Assembly: GCA_023159155.1 (NCBI GenBank)
Contig: JAJNNX010000011.1
Location: forward strand, 558,001-622,000
Length of the DNA stretch: 64,000 nucleotides
Direction: 5' to 3'
Source: Ustulina deusta
Taxonomy: Eukaryota; Ascomycota; Sordariomycetes; Xylariales; Xylariaceae
In this document: positions 49,801 to 60,278 of the stretch, piece by piece
Layout of the letters: each line of letters opens with the position of its first letter
How positions within the stretch are numbered: the stretch's first letter is position 1
Position numbers and translations under genes: made by a program
The notes under the pieces: model-generated
The model's database searches: none
Told to the model about the DNA's origin: nothing
What the model saw: only the letters and a program-made list of their open reading frames with translations

Positions 49801-50064
49801 AACAATGGCCAACATAATGTGGCGTTTTTGGTCGCTGCTTCTTCACTAGTCCACCTTAGTAGTAAGCAGATTACAATACACCCAGCCATGAACAGACATT
49901 GAGCGATGAGCAAATTACTAGATCTCACAGTTCATTTCACAAATGCGAGCGTCATTAAGTCGTTGAGATTACAATTAGTTTTATTAACCAGTACGCCCAG
50001 TTAATGCTTGACATCAAAACCTCCCTCAGAACCAAATGCTGACAAGACTGACCAACAATGTCGT

Positions 50065-50237
50065 CTCCTCATGATAGTAAAGAAACCATATCATCATCCC
50101 TCTCCCCTCGTGATAGTAAAGAAACCAGATCATCATCTCTCTCTCCTCGTGATAGTAAAGAAACCAGCTCACCCCCCCCCTCCCCCCCCCTCCTCTCTCC
50201 TCGTGATAGTAAAGAAACCGGCTCATCTTCTCCCTCT
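50065..50237. repeat. 39-bp minisatellite, 4 copies
   Basis: Copies start at 50065, 50104 and 50143 (39-bp period) and at 50198 after a C-rich expansion. The core is TCGTGATAGTAAAGAAACC. In the plus frame from ATG 50058 the unit reads SPRDSKET. It is 0.4 kb beyond the 3' end of HMG-box gene 2, so it may be its 3' flank. Confidence 0.85.
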
Positions 50238-50601
50238 CCTCTCTGTCTCCTCTTTTTTTGTGGATTGCCCTGTGGCTACAATCCTCCGACCGCCACCGCC
50301 AGATTTCCGAGAATCTGTCATATCCTGCATGCCAAATTTGCATACCAAATCCCGATCCCAACATAACCATTAATCCCATGTCTCATTTCCTCAAACAGAA
50401 CAAAAGTCATTGCTCATTATCGCCATTATTGTTTAGTGAACAACCTCATTGTTCACCATCGCCCTCCCATGATATATGAGCGAGCATTCTCATTCCCCTG
50501 CCAAGATCCCAAATGTAAATGATATTCTCATGACCATCACTTTTGTCATATATCGACCTGCGAGGAGTTCCATCGCTTCGTGTATGAAATCTCGCCCTTG
50601 A

Positions 50602-52555
50602 CTATTCTTCCGGATCTAGGAAGCGAGCCAAGGCGAAGTCGAAATCAAAATCTTCACCTAGGTTGCCGAACTCGTAACCAAAGTCTCCGGGTGGACGAAC
50701 AACCTCCTGCTCTGGGCTGGCGTTTCCAAGATCGGGATTGATATTTTCGGGTGAATGAGCCACCGCTTGTTCGGGGTCATCATGTTGCTGGAATTGTGGT
50801 AGACTAACTTGCCCAAGATCGACGTTGGGGTTTGCGGATACATTAACAACGTCTTGTTGGTTGTCATCATGCTGACCGAATTGTTGATTGATGTCTTCAT
50901 CACTTAGATTGGGTGCTTCTGGTGAATCAATAAGCACCTGTGCATGATCGCCATGCTGATTGAATACTTGTGGATTGATGTGCTCGAGATCCTGAACTGG
51001 TTCTTGAGATGCATGATTAACCTCTTGTGAGTGGTTATTGTGCTGATCGAATTGTTGGAGTAGCTCAAGCTCCAGATCGAGTGCGCCAGGCGAAAGAACA
51101 ACACCCTGTGCATGATTATCTTGCTGATCGAATTGTTGGAGTAGACCAAGCTCCAGATTGAGTGCTCCAGGTGAAAGAACAACACCCTGTGCAGGACTAT
51201 CTTGCTGATTATTGTTGCTACCCAATGGGCCGCTGATATGGTTTTCTCCTTGGTCGTGTTGAATCGCTTCAATCTCAATCTCATCAGAGAATGTGAGTTC
51301 TTCGCCGTTGGCGTTTTGTTGCTGAATCAATCGTAATTGAGCTACCGCCTTGAGACGGTCTTCCTCCTTCTTGGGCTTTCTCCGAATCCTCTGTTCCCCG
51401 TCCTTGAAATCAGGATCGAGACGTTTTAGTCTTGAGTACTCATCGTACCAGGGTTTCTGCTCTGCGTCTGTCATTGACGCCCACATGATGGCAATAATCT
51501 TGGCTAAAACGAGGGTTAGAGAGAGAGAAACCAGAAACAGGGGTAAGTACTTACAGATTATGCCATTCTTGTTCTGATATCTGGGATATTGTGCCTTGAT
51601 CTCCGTGCGGTTTGCACTTCGAAACAAGATGAAAGAATTCATTATCTTCTTCTTCCTATCGGGATCCCCAGCCTCCCTGGATTTTCTCGACCTTTTAACA
51701 GCAGGCCCATCGTTTCTCTCTTGAGAATTCTGACTGTCTCCCCCACGAGACGCTTGATCGTGTAAGTTCGGGAGCTCCTAGCTCTGCCGAAACTGACCAC
51801 GAGAAACGTCATCGTTGCTAGTCATTTTGCCTTTGCCTTTGCCGGTAATGTCGGTGTTGGCCTGGCCATTGTGTTCATCTGTCGTTCGCTTTCGTTTGTG
51901 AGACGAGGAACTTCCAGTGCTCGGTGTTGCGAAGCTGCTATGCATGGAACTGCCAGGTGTCGAAGTGCCAGCTGCGAAGCTGCTATGCATGGAACTGTTA
52001 GGTGTCAAAGTGCCAGCTGCGAAGCTGCTATGCATGGAACTGTTAGGTGTGGAACTACCAGCTGTGAAACCACCAGGTATTGGGATGCTGGGAACCTGAA
52101 CCTGTGGAGGTGGATACATCGATACTTGGGGCATCGGAGCATTGAAATTTGGCGCCGGAAACATCAGAGGTAGCTCCATGCCTTGCACGGGGACAACTTG
52201 GCATGGGAACTGGTTTTGCAGATCCGTGGGATGTGCAAGGTAGACACGTTGATGATTGTATCCATCCATGATGAATTCAGTGCGGACATTGAGAAGTTCA
52301 CTGCGTACATCTGGTTAGCAAGATAGGGAAATGGTGTCTAGGAAAAAGAGAAATGAGAACATACCTTGATCTTTCCTTGAAGAATGCCTGGCCGGTATCG
52401 CCGAGATTAGTGAATGTCAGGTGGTTGATAGTGATAACCCTTGAGAATCCATTGAGCTGAATACTGAATACGCTCCATTGCTCAAAGAAGACAGGATCTG
52501 GATTGTAAAGAGCTGGTGGTCCATCATGGAGACCTGATGAGGATGGAGAGGCCAT
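50602..52555 (-). CDS. Mating-type-like (MATA_HMG) HMG-box protein 2, with in-frame TAG
   Basis: Exons 52555-52365, 52300-51555 and 51503-50602 (introns 64 and 51 bp) join to 1,839 nt in one frame. The N-terminal domain aligns with gene 1 without gaps around the splice (FFEQWSVFSIQLNGF, then SELLNVRTEFIMDG, LQNQFPCQ), and intron 1 has the same phase. A linker with three SSMHSSFA-type repeats leads to SSSHKRKR. Codon 238 (51780-51778) is TAG; the same frame then stays open for 45 codons, including KRSRKSRE, into the HMG box from about residue 283 (MNSFILFRSANRT, QNKNGI, IMWASM, PWYDEYSRLK). Intron 2 (GTAAGT...CTAACC...TTTTAG) again splits the box's Ser codon. The 250-residue tail is acidic and Gln-rich, with repeated LELG/LLQQFDQ and QHDD units. 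Start: ATG at 52555 (GGCCATGG). The frame is open upstream to 53170 and has another ATG at 52651, so an N-terminal extension is possible. The same functional caveat as gene 1 applies. Confidence 0.65.
51778..51780 (-). other. In-frame TAG inside HMG-box gene 2
   Basis: Context CAG AGC TAG GAG CTC. No canonical intron covers it; the only frame-keeping candidate is a 45-nt GTCAGT...TCAAG, with a weak acceptor and branch site. It occupies the equivalent linker position to the TAG at 26291 in gene 1. Confidence 0.8.
51915..52080 (-). repeat. 45-bp coding repeat in HMG-box gene 2 linker
   Basis: About three and a half units encode SSMHSSFAAGT(S/L)TPN. The plus-strand copies share GCGAAGCTGCTATGCATGGA. 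The unit length is a multiple of three, so the frame is kept. Confidence 0.8.
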
Positions 52556-52589
52556 GGCCGTGAAGAGCTGATGAGCGTCAAGATTTGGT

Positions 52590-53095
52590 GAGCTTGGGTT
52601 GTTGAGCGTAGGTTGGTGAGCGTGGGTTGGTGAGCTTGGGTTGGTAGCCATGGAGATTTGGTAACTATGGCTGGTTGGTGGCCGTGAAGATTTGGTAACG
52701 AGCTTGGGTTGGTAAGCTCGGGTTGGTGGCAATGGAGGTTTGGTAACTGTGGTTGGTTGGTGGTCGTGAAGATTTGGTGACGAGCTTGGGTTGGTGAGCT
52801 TGGTTTGATAAGCTTGGGCTGGTAAGCTTGGGTTGGTAGCAATAGAGGTTTGGTATCTATGGCTGGTTGGTGATCGTGAAGATTTGGTAACGAGCTTGAG
52901 TTGGTGAGCTTGAGTTGATAAGCTTGGGCTGGTAAGCTTGAGTTGGTAAGCTTGGGTTGGTGAGCTTGGGTTGGTAGCAATAGAGGTTTGGTATCTATGG
53001 CTGGTTGGTGATCGTGAAGATTTGGTGACGAGCTTGGGTTGGTGAGCTTGGTTTGGTAGCAATGGAGGTTTGGTAACTGTGTTTGGTTGGTGGTG
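52590..53095 (-). repeat. Compound 15-bp-based minisatellite upstream of HMG-box gene 2
   Basis: Repeats of AGCTTGGGTTGGTGA-type 15-mers alternate with a longer block (GGTTTGGTATCTATGGCTGG...GTGAAGATTTGGT) that recurs four times. Because the periods are multiples of three, two minus-strand frames stay open across it. One of them is in frame with the HMG gene and would add about 200 His/Gln/Pro/Lys-rich residues. The direct-repeat structure suggests high length variability. Confidence 0.8.
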
Positions 53096-53170
53096 ATCGT
53101 GGAGGAAACTTTGTGGAGTTGTGGGAGGAAAGGATGGAACAGTGGTGAGGGGAGGGTAGTATTTATACAA

Positions 53171-56100
53171 AATGTGGTGAGGCAGCGAGGCAGCGACGTG
53201 AGAGTGAGGGCAAGGGGTGACTCAAGATGACCCCTAAGCGTTGCCGGGTCACGCGAGAGATCAGTTTCAAAGTCAATGGTCATTATCAATGGACCTTTCA
53301 TATTTTTATGGCTCCTATTATTCAGAGTCTTCAACGCAAACTTGTCCAAAGTCCAATCCTCAATGGCGTCATGCTAAGCGAGCTCGCTTAATCTCTACTC
53401 AATGGCATAATATGACAGATATTAAGTAATAAGAACGATGAAGAGGCAAATTTGAGGTTTGTTTTGCAAACAGTTAAGGTGACAGACAATATCCATTCCT
53501 ATTGTTCACTCTCGAAGGCTCAGGTCTTGTGATGGCCGCGGCAGATGGCGGTGTAATACCGCGTCTACCCGGCGGGTTTCCTGCGGCCGATGGAACAGGA
53601 CCAGGCAACAGGTCACCTAGCCAACATCACAGAAATGGATACTACAGTACAGTGATCTATAGTTACAATGGTACAAAGGTACGTAGGTGCATTGGTGACT
53701 TGGCATAAATAGGTACGTATACATTGGCTACTTGGCACGTAGGGACAATGGGTCGTTTCTATTGTGATACGTATATCAGGTCCTGGAGTTGGGACGGTGG
53801 CGATCACAAGAGAAGGCAACTAGGAAAGGAAGAGAGGTGGATGGTTGCTGGTTAGGGGTGCGGTGCGGGGAGGAGTAATATTATTGACTCGAGCCCAGTA
53901 TTTCGAACATCGGAATCAGTAGCACGCACTATCGGTTAGTCGATAATAAATTACCAATCAGACCTACAGCGGTCCTTCACATGTAATATCGCTGACGCTG
54001 ATGATCACGTTCGTTGTGGTTGATATCTATTCCCCCCTTGAAGCCGCCAATCTTCGGGATCGTAGGACTGTACTAATCTGTCGCCCTCTCTCATATTGAA
54101 CAGGTTCAGGTGACTGCTACAAATGTACTCTTTCCAACGGATAAGTTTGATGGTAGACATGCTTTTTGACCGTTCCCTCGCCCGAACCTTATAGTGGTGT
54201 CGGTATGTTTTTGTGTTTTTGTGACCCCCCTATTTTGGAGACATCGACACTGGAGATCAGTAGAGGAGTCACGATTTTTACTACGCTCCTAACTATGATT
54301 ATAAGAACAAGGAACTTCGTTGCTTCAACATGGTGTCTTAGCAGTCACGTGACGCGAAATAGGGGTAAGTCTAGCTAGGTAAAACCTAGTAAACTATGAG
54401 GACGACGAGTATAGCAACTGAGAAGATAAAAGTCGTCAAAATGCCTAGCACTAGACTAGAGGCATTCGAAGGGACCATCACTCCTTCAGAGCCCTCCAAA
54501 GAACGCGCGATTCAACGAGTGAGCTGCAAAGGCTCTGTTACACAAACCTCATTTCATTTCCTGATATCGCATTGCCGACATCTTCACTTACGAGGAGGGG
54601 AATATAAACGCCCGGCTTCCTCTTGCACTTGTGATTTTCCCCCTATCCTTTCCTCTGCAACCACTTTTAATTTTTCAACGAGCTGATCGGCATGATAACT
54701 TCCAATGCCTTCACAAACAAACCTAAGCTTGCAACTCGATCTCACAGGCTGTCGATCACTCTGCGTCGTTCTATCTAGGCATTTAAGTGTATACCGTCAT
54801 ACTTACTTTGTCTTCGGTATATCTAACCAATTTGTCGCCATAACATTGGCTGCAAATCCGAAACTTGCCTTGTCGTACCGATTGTGACTAGACGTCGCCC
54901 AAGTTGACAGCTGCTAAGCTGTGATCAAGATCAAAATTTCGACTTTTTTATTTGTTCGGAAACAAGGCGGCGAGGTCTTTTCGGAAACCAAGTGTGGTGG
55001 GCGTCTTTTCATTTATTTTAGTTCTCTGGCATACCTTACCCACTCAATTGTGCCTCCGTGTCTGTATTAGTCTAGAGAACTGGATCTGCCCTCGCCTTGT
55101 CTTTGACTGATCGTCGTGATAAGCAATGAACTTTGATGATATCCTGTTATTATGGCCTCGGTATCTGTTGTATTTGCTTAAGTGTCTCGTCTACCATGCT
55201 CAGGGCCCTCCTGATGGCTTGGTAATCTCGCTATTACCTAGCTGTCTTCTGAGGACCCCTACCCAGGGAGCTCTTCTTGGACATTAGTAACGGTGACCAA
55301 ATTTTCCTTTGCGATAGAGTCAGCACACAGAAGCGAATTCCGTGAAACCTCCACCAAGTTAAAGAGAGCCGATTAGTCCCATTATTTTGGACTCCGGAAG
55401 TTTTGCTCAATATGCCGGATATTGTGCAATGTTCCTCTTTTCTGTGCTGTATCTGGTGCCTCAGTACCTAGTAATCATAACAGAACCGAGAAGGCGGCAT
55501 TTACTAACCTTAATGGACTCATAGTTTTTACCTCGAATGTAGGCTTTAGTTTATGTTGAATGGCTTTGCGTAGAATAGGACGCTTAGCAACGTGGCTGTA
55601 ATGCGAAGAAGCAGAAAAATGCTCAAGGCTGAGATTATAAGCGCGGATTGGGCCAAAGAGCTAAAGAGGCTTATCCGGACTGAACCGAAGTACGAAGTTA
55701 CCAAGGTCAGAGAGACACGGAAGTCGTGTACGGCCCCATAATTACGGATGTTCACGTGACACCAAGTCCGTAAGTGCGTCCGCCCGTCTGTCCGTGCCGC
55801 CTCTGTCCTCCACGTACCGGCTTGCAGCGGAGCCCCGATTCTCCGTCTTCGGGGTGAGACCTTGCCGACGACGGAATAGTCCCTTATCTCGATAAGGTTG
55901 ATGAACCAGCTCTCGAGTTACCGGAAGAACCATGACGAGTACGGCTTCGCCCTAAATCGCGAGACGTTAAGGGGATGATGAGCTTGGGGTCAGGCTCGGG
56001 AGTAGACGCCGTCGGCGATCCGACAGTTTGTTGAAAAGTGGCAGCCATAGTATCAGACTCTGGGCTACCTAAACAATAGGAGACACAGTCTCAAACTCGG

Positions 56101-58112
56101 GGGCTTCCTAGCAAACGGCGGACGTCGTCTCGGACCGGGGGGCTTCCTAGGGAGGAGTAGGCTTAAAACCAGCTGCAAGACGAAACCCTGGAATTTGTGC
56201 AGACAACGAAGGTATGTCCGGCTTCTCTTTGAGACGAGAATATATTCTTAGAATATCGGCAAAGGTGATGTATTCGCCAAGAAATTCTGGGGAATGGAAT
56301 ATTAGAAGTAAAAGAGACATTAGATGTTGTTGATTTTTATGCCGTCAAAGTGGTGGCTGTGAGGTGGGAGCTGTGTGGCTTTGTTACTGCGCCGATAAGA
56401 TATTCCTAGAGATTCCTTGTGGCCCTGAACAGGGGAATTTATGGAATTATTTCGTTCTTGCGTAGGAATACTTGGTGCGGTTGTTTAGAGAAGATACGAG
56501 TTGGTGATATCTCGGCGGGTTATGGTTGGTCCTAAGTGTCACGTGATGACGGGGAATAGGGGCTGCCCCTGACGTGCTTCCATCACAAACTGTAACCATT
56601 TTCCCCATCCTTCTAGTTGGCTTGATCTCGGTAAGCCATTTTAAATAGGCCTCTGTTATTCAGCCTAGCTTTGCAACCCGTTTAATTTGTTTCTGTATGA
56701 TTGGCCTTGCCGGAGTGTACGAAGACTATTAGCAGGTCTCGTATAAAGTATTCTGAGGTAAACGCAAACGCGTAACATCTACCGAGTCAGCGAATTGCGG
56801 GCCGTTAGTTGAAAATAATGCATTGTTGGGGGTTAGTAGAAAGGTTATACCCGACGGTAACATACAAACAAGAACGAAATAGTTTATGTTTATATAATAG
56901 CAGTTGAAAGCGAGAAAGTTTGAAAGACTTTTTTGTCCCTTCTTTGTACTCAGGTCCAGAAAACAATCCACTTTATTCTATTCGAAATAGTCTCTTATTT
57001 CCTAATGACAATGTTAGTGCTTCCTTGGGCGGAAATAGCCCTTTACCTGATGTGATATAGCTTACATTAAACATTACGTCAGATTTGTAGAAGACTACAA
57101 ATATGCTGCTTCAGGTAGCGGAATTCCTTACAAGGCAGTATATTCATCGGGTGTCTCGCAAGAACTTAACTGACGGAAGCAAACCCCTATCAAAAGGCTA
57201 CTCTCATTAACCATTACGCAACGCTTTCGCTGCGGGAAATAAAAGCCTCCCCTCCATTTAACCAATTGTTGTTACTAAATGGGGTTTCTCGGGTTTCACC
57301 CCTGATTTCATGGGAAACATAGCGTCCGGTCGCTCTTTTGGACTCGTCCCATCCCAGCTCTGTAGTGACGTTAGATTAAGCCCCAAAAATGATATCCTAA
57401 GAGAAGGGGATGCTCATGTTCTTCACACCTGTTTCCTGGTTGGGGCATATCATCGTTGCCATCGCTCCATGGTGTCCGATAATGACACAGAGTCGGAATC
57501 GCGTATTGTAATGGGTGGCCAAAATATGTGATGGTTGTCCTGAGCGCGAGCGACCTGCGTGCGCTCGAAGTTCATCTAAGTGATGCGCTCGGCCATTTTA
57601 TCAAGACGGCTAGACAGGATAGAGAGAGCGAGTCACTTGAGTGACTTCAACTCTATGGCGATTCCTTCGCCCTAACTGTTGTTGCTGACAGCCATACGTC
57701 TGCTTTTGTGCTTACCGTGGTAGTCTTCGAGCTAGCTCAGAGGCTAGATTTACAGCACGACTTACACAGCGAAATCGCCACGAAAGGAGTAATGGTCCAT
57801 GCAGAACGGAACAGTAGCTCGATAGGGCATGTTCGCACAATAAATATACATAAATTATTGTTGTTTGGCGCCTGTATCGGTGAGCCTATGCAACTATACC
57901 CTCTAATGCTCACTGGACGGATACGGCACACAATGGGGGTGAAGGAGCGATGATAGCCGAGCGATGGATCTCGCCGAACACCATACTCGCTGCGCCAAGG
58001 TAAGAAACATGACCAGAATAAAACAATGGGGTAACTCAATGGGGCACAATGACTGCTTCCTCCTCGACCTCCGTGTTTGCTCCAGATGTAATTAGAACCC
58101 ATTGATAATGAC
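53171..58112. other. Intergenic region of about 5 kb
   Basis: No recognised gene. Two GGGGCTTCCTAG-type words occur near 56,097-56,150. Short frames (54,396-54,686; 57,708-57,953) look random. It contains the 3' flank of the HET-domain gene and the far 5' flank of HMG-box gene 2. Confidence 0.5.
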
Positions 58113-60278
58113 CTACACAAGCTTCGTCGTCTCTGTCCGCGCCCCCTGCATGATAAGCTTCAATGCCGCGGTACACTCGTAGCAAGCCATTTCCCCATCT
58201 GCTATCTCGTCACTTACGCTATCCGGCGGCACAATGGCATCCCTTCCACGTACTCGGTAACTGTCCGGTGTCAGTTCTAGCGTCCCGGCCTTGATAGCAC
58301 CCTGATCGGTCTCCGATACCAGCAAGGCACACGCACGCACAAAGTAGCGTGCTTTATTCGCAGAGTAGCCTGTCTGCTCAGAACAATCGACGCTGTTAAG
58401 GGATAGCCGGCGCAGAATGATGGCGTTAACAGACACAGTCTCGCCAGCGTCAACGCGCGACACAATCGCCCCGTCAGTCAGCTGCACTTGGACAAGAACA
58501 TTTGCTTCGTCATCGCCAACGATAGCAACCCATTTCATTTGCTTGTTGCTAGTTTTTCCGTGGCAACACCCTCCCTCGAGGTCTTCAGGGGCCCGCATGA
58601 TGCGCACTATCTTCGTCGGGGCTTCGAGATAGAGCTCCTGCTCACCCAGATGGAGATCTTCGGAGGGATGCCATTCTTTGGAGCAGTACGTCTCCCATGT
58701 GATCAAGTCGTCCGACGGGCGTACGGAAAGCTCGGGATGAACCTCGCTACAATCATATAGACCGTACTGCTTTAGCCAATGCGAGGGCCCTTCGTACGGA
58801 CTGCGCCAGCCCGTCCAGGACCAGCTCGGAAACCCCTCCCGCCTGTACCCGGGGACGCCGTCGAATAGACCCTCGCAGACCCAGAAGAGCCCGACTAAGA
58901 AAGCTTCGGTGAGGGGCCAGCTCCGGTCGGTAGCGCGATATGAGACGAGTCGGTGTATGTCGACGGGGCCAAGAATCGGGACGCCGTAGTAGTGGTTTAT
59001 CGGATAGGGGCCATTGCCGCACCTCTTCAGGATACCGAGCATGCCATTGAGCGCATCCGACTGGTACGACAGGTTTCTCGCAACATAGCGCTCGATGTGT
59101 CGATGTATGCCCGCTGGGCTAGTCTCAAGCATATCCAGCATCCCGTCGAGCTGCAACCGGCCATTCGAGCCACCCAAGCCGCCATCTGGAAACATCTCGC
59201 ACGAATTCCGCCAGCCTCTGTCGTGGTGCGTGAGCTGGATGTTCGGGTTCTGGTAGTAGACCTGCTCGTCGGTGAAGACGATCAAGTTCGCGGAGCACAC
59301 CCCTTCCTGGTACGTCCACGCCCGCGTGATCCAGACGGAATCGCAGATCGTCGTCCGCGGGTCCGACATGGAGGACCACAGCGCGTAGTCCCCGACCTTG
59401 ACGTGCGGCTGCTTGGTGCGATGGCGCGAGCCCACGCCCGGGAGCCCGTACGCCGCGTCGGAGCCTGCCGCCGCGACAATGGTGGCCACGGCGTTGCGGT
59501 AGATGCCCGCCATCCTCTGCAGCTGCTCTCGGAACTCGGCCGCGTTGTTTTGGTCCAGACAGTACTTGTCCACCCAGAGATAGCGAAACCCGAGTTCTGC
59601 CACGACCTTCATCGCATCCTCGACAGTCGCGGGGAGACGGGCAGGAAGATCATCGCTGCTGCCCTGCGTGGTCTCGGCTGCGGCCGTAGCCGCAGCCGCC
59701 GACGCCGGGCCCCAGACATAGCTCAAGGCGAAGTACTCGCACTGCCGACTCGTCGGCACAAGCTTCCGGGTCGAGCAGTCGATGACGAGCAGAGGGAGAT
59801 CCTCGACGTCATCGGGCCGCAGCTTGCCAGGCGTGTAGAAACGGCTGCACCACGTCCTGATCGGCTCGTAGTCGACCTTTTCGTGATCTAAGAGACTGGG
59901 TAATTCTGGCAGTTTGCTGTGGTTGACGAACCCTCGGGTGGCATCGGAAGGGCTCCCGATGGCCTTGATGTCCAGCTTCGTCTTGAAGAACAGACTACCG
60001 TCGTAGACTTTCCTCCCACGCGCCGCGGCAATTCCCCTGTAGACGCCGTATTCGACGTTCGGGTCCGTATTATCTCGACGGTCGCCGATTATCGACAAGA
60101 AGAATTGGCAGAGAGGACAGGGAGAGCTCTCCCACTCTTTGCTGAGCTTGCCCAAGATGATGGCGGGCTCTTTCTCCACAGGGCCCTCGCGTGGCTCCTT
60201 GAGGAGATCCTCGAGGTCGATGGCGAGACATCTCTGGCAGAAGTTGTCTGGTAGCTTACTCGCCATTTGGTCAATCAT
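58113..60278 (-). CDS. HET-domain (heterokaryon incompatibility-like) protein
   Basis: A single exon of 721 codons, ATG at 60278-60276 (a second ATG four codons later) and stop TAG at 58113. An N-terminal pair of Cys motifs, CQRC (about residues 14-17) and CPLC (54-57), is common in this family. The HET core spans about 180-330: YFALSYVWG, then the RYLWVDKYCLDQ block (the W-[IV]-D-x-x-C-[IL]-[DN]-Q motif), YRNAVATIVAAAG and ITRAWTYQEG. An Ala/Thr-rich insert lies directly after SYVWG. The 300-residue C-terminal region has FPSWSWTGW, a frequent HET-protein motif. There is no NACHT, WD or ankyrin part. HET domains can trigger cell death on non-self fusion in filamentous ascomycetes; most copies have unknown partners. 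The gene is intact, so it is probably expressed. Confidence 0.9.
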   Translation of the reverse strand: MIDQMASKLPDNFCQRCLAIDLEDLLKEPREGPVEKEPAIILGKLSKEWESSPCPLCQFFLSIIGDRRDNTDPNVEYGVYRGIAAARGRKVYDGSLFFKTKLDIKAIGSPSDATRGFVNHSKLPELPSLLDHEKVDYEPIRTWCSRFYTPGKLRPDDVEDLPLLVIDCSTRKLVPTSRQCEYFALSYVWGPASAAAATAAAETTQGSSDDLPARLPATVEDAMKVVAELGFRYLWVDKYCLDQNNAAEFREQLQRMAGIYRNAVATIVAAAGSDAAYGLPGVGSRHRTKQPHVKVGDYALWSSMSDPRTTICDSVWITRAWTYQEGVCSANLIVFTDEQVYYQNPNIQLTHHDRGWRNSCEMFPDGGLGGSNGRLQLDGMLDMLETSPAGIHRHIERYVARNLSYQSDALNGMLGILKRCGNGPYPINHYYGVPILGPVDIHRLVSYRATDRSWPLTEAFLVGLFWVCEGLFDGVPGYRREGFPSWSWTGWRSPYEGPSHWLKQYGLYDCSEVHPELSVRPSDDLITWETYCSKEWHPSEDLHLGEQELYLEAPTKIVRIMRAPEDLEGGCCHGKTSNKQMKWVAIVGDDEANVLVQVQLTDGAIVSRVDAGETVSVNAIILRRLSLNSVDCSEQTGYSANKARYFVRACALLVSETDQGAIKAGTLELTPDSYRVRGRDAIVPPDSVSDEIADGEMACYECTAALKLIMQGARTETTKLV

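Larger units (their letters stand above)
38482..50601. other. Gene-poor region of about 12 kb
   Basis: No recognisable gene on either strand. The first 900 bp is probably the 5' untranslated region and promoter of the Grainyhead gene. Contents seen: a G18 run at 39,036-39,053, TATG-rich words at 39,385-39,460, a pyrimidine tract at 40,437-40,490, a 13-bp tandem repeat at 43,735-43,828, a C10 run near 44,118, and a 39-bp minisatellite at 50,065-50,237. Frames at 44,213-44,491 and 50,058-50,366 are open but have no family resemblance. Confidence 0.5.

Noticed and set aside
52417..53349. 310-codon minus-strand ORF across the minisatellite
   Set aside because: A second frame kept open only because the repeat periods are multiples of three; its 3' part is out of frame with the conserved N-terminal domain of HMG gene 2.
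58953..59891. 312-codon plus-strand ORF
   Set aside because: Entirely antisense to the HET-domain gene in its GC-rich part; Arg/Val-rich shadow translation with no domain.
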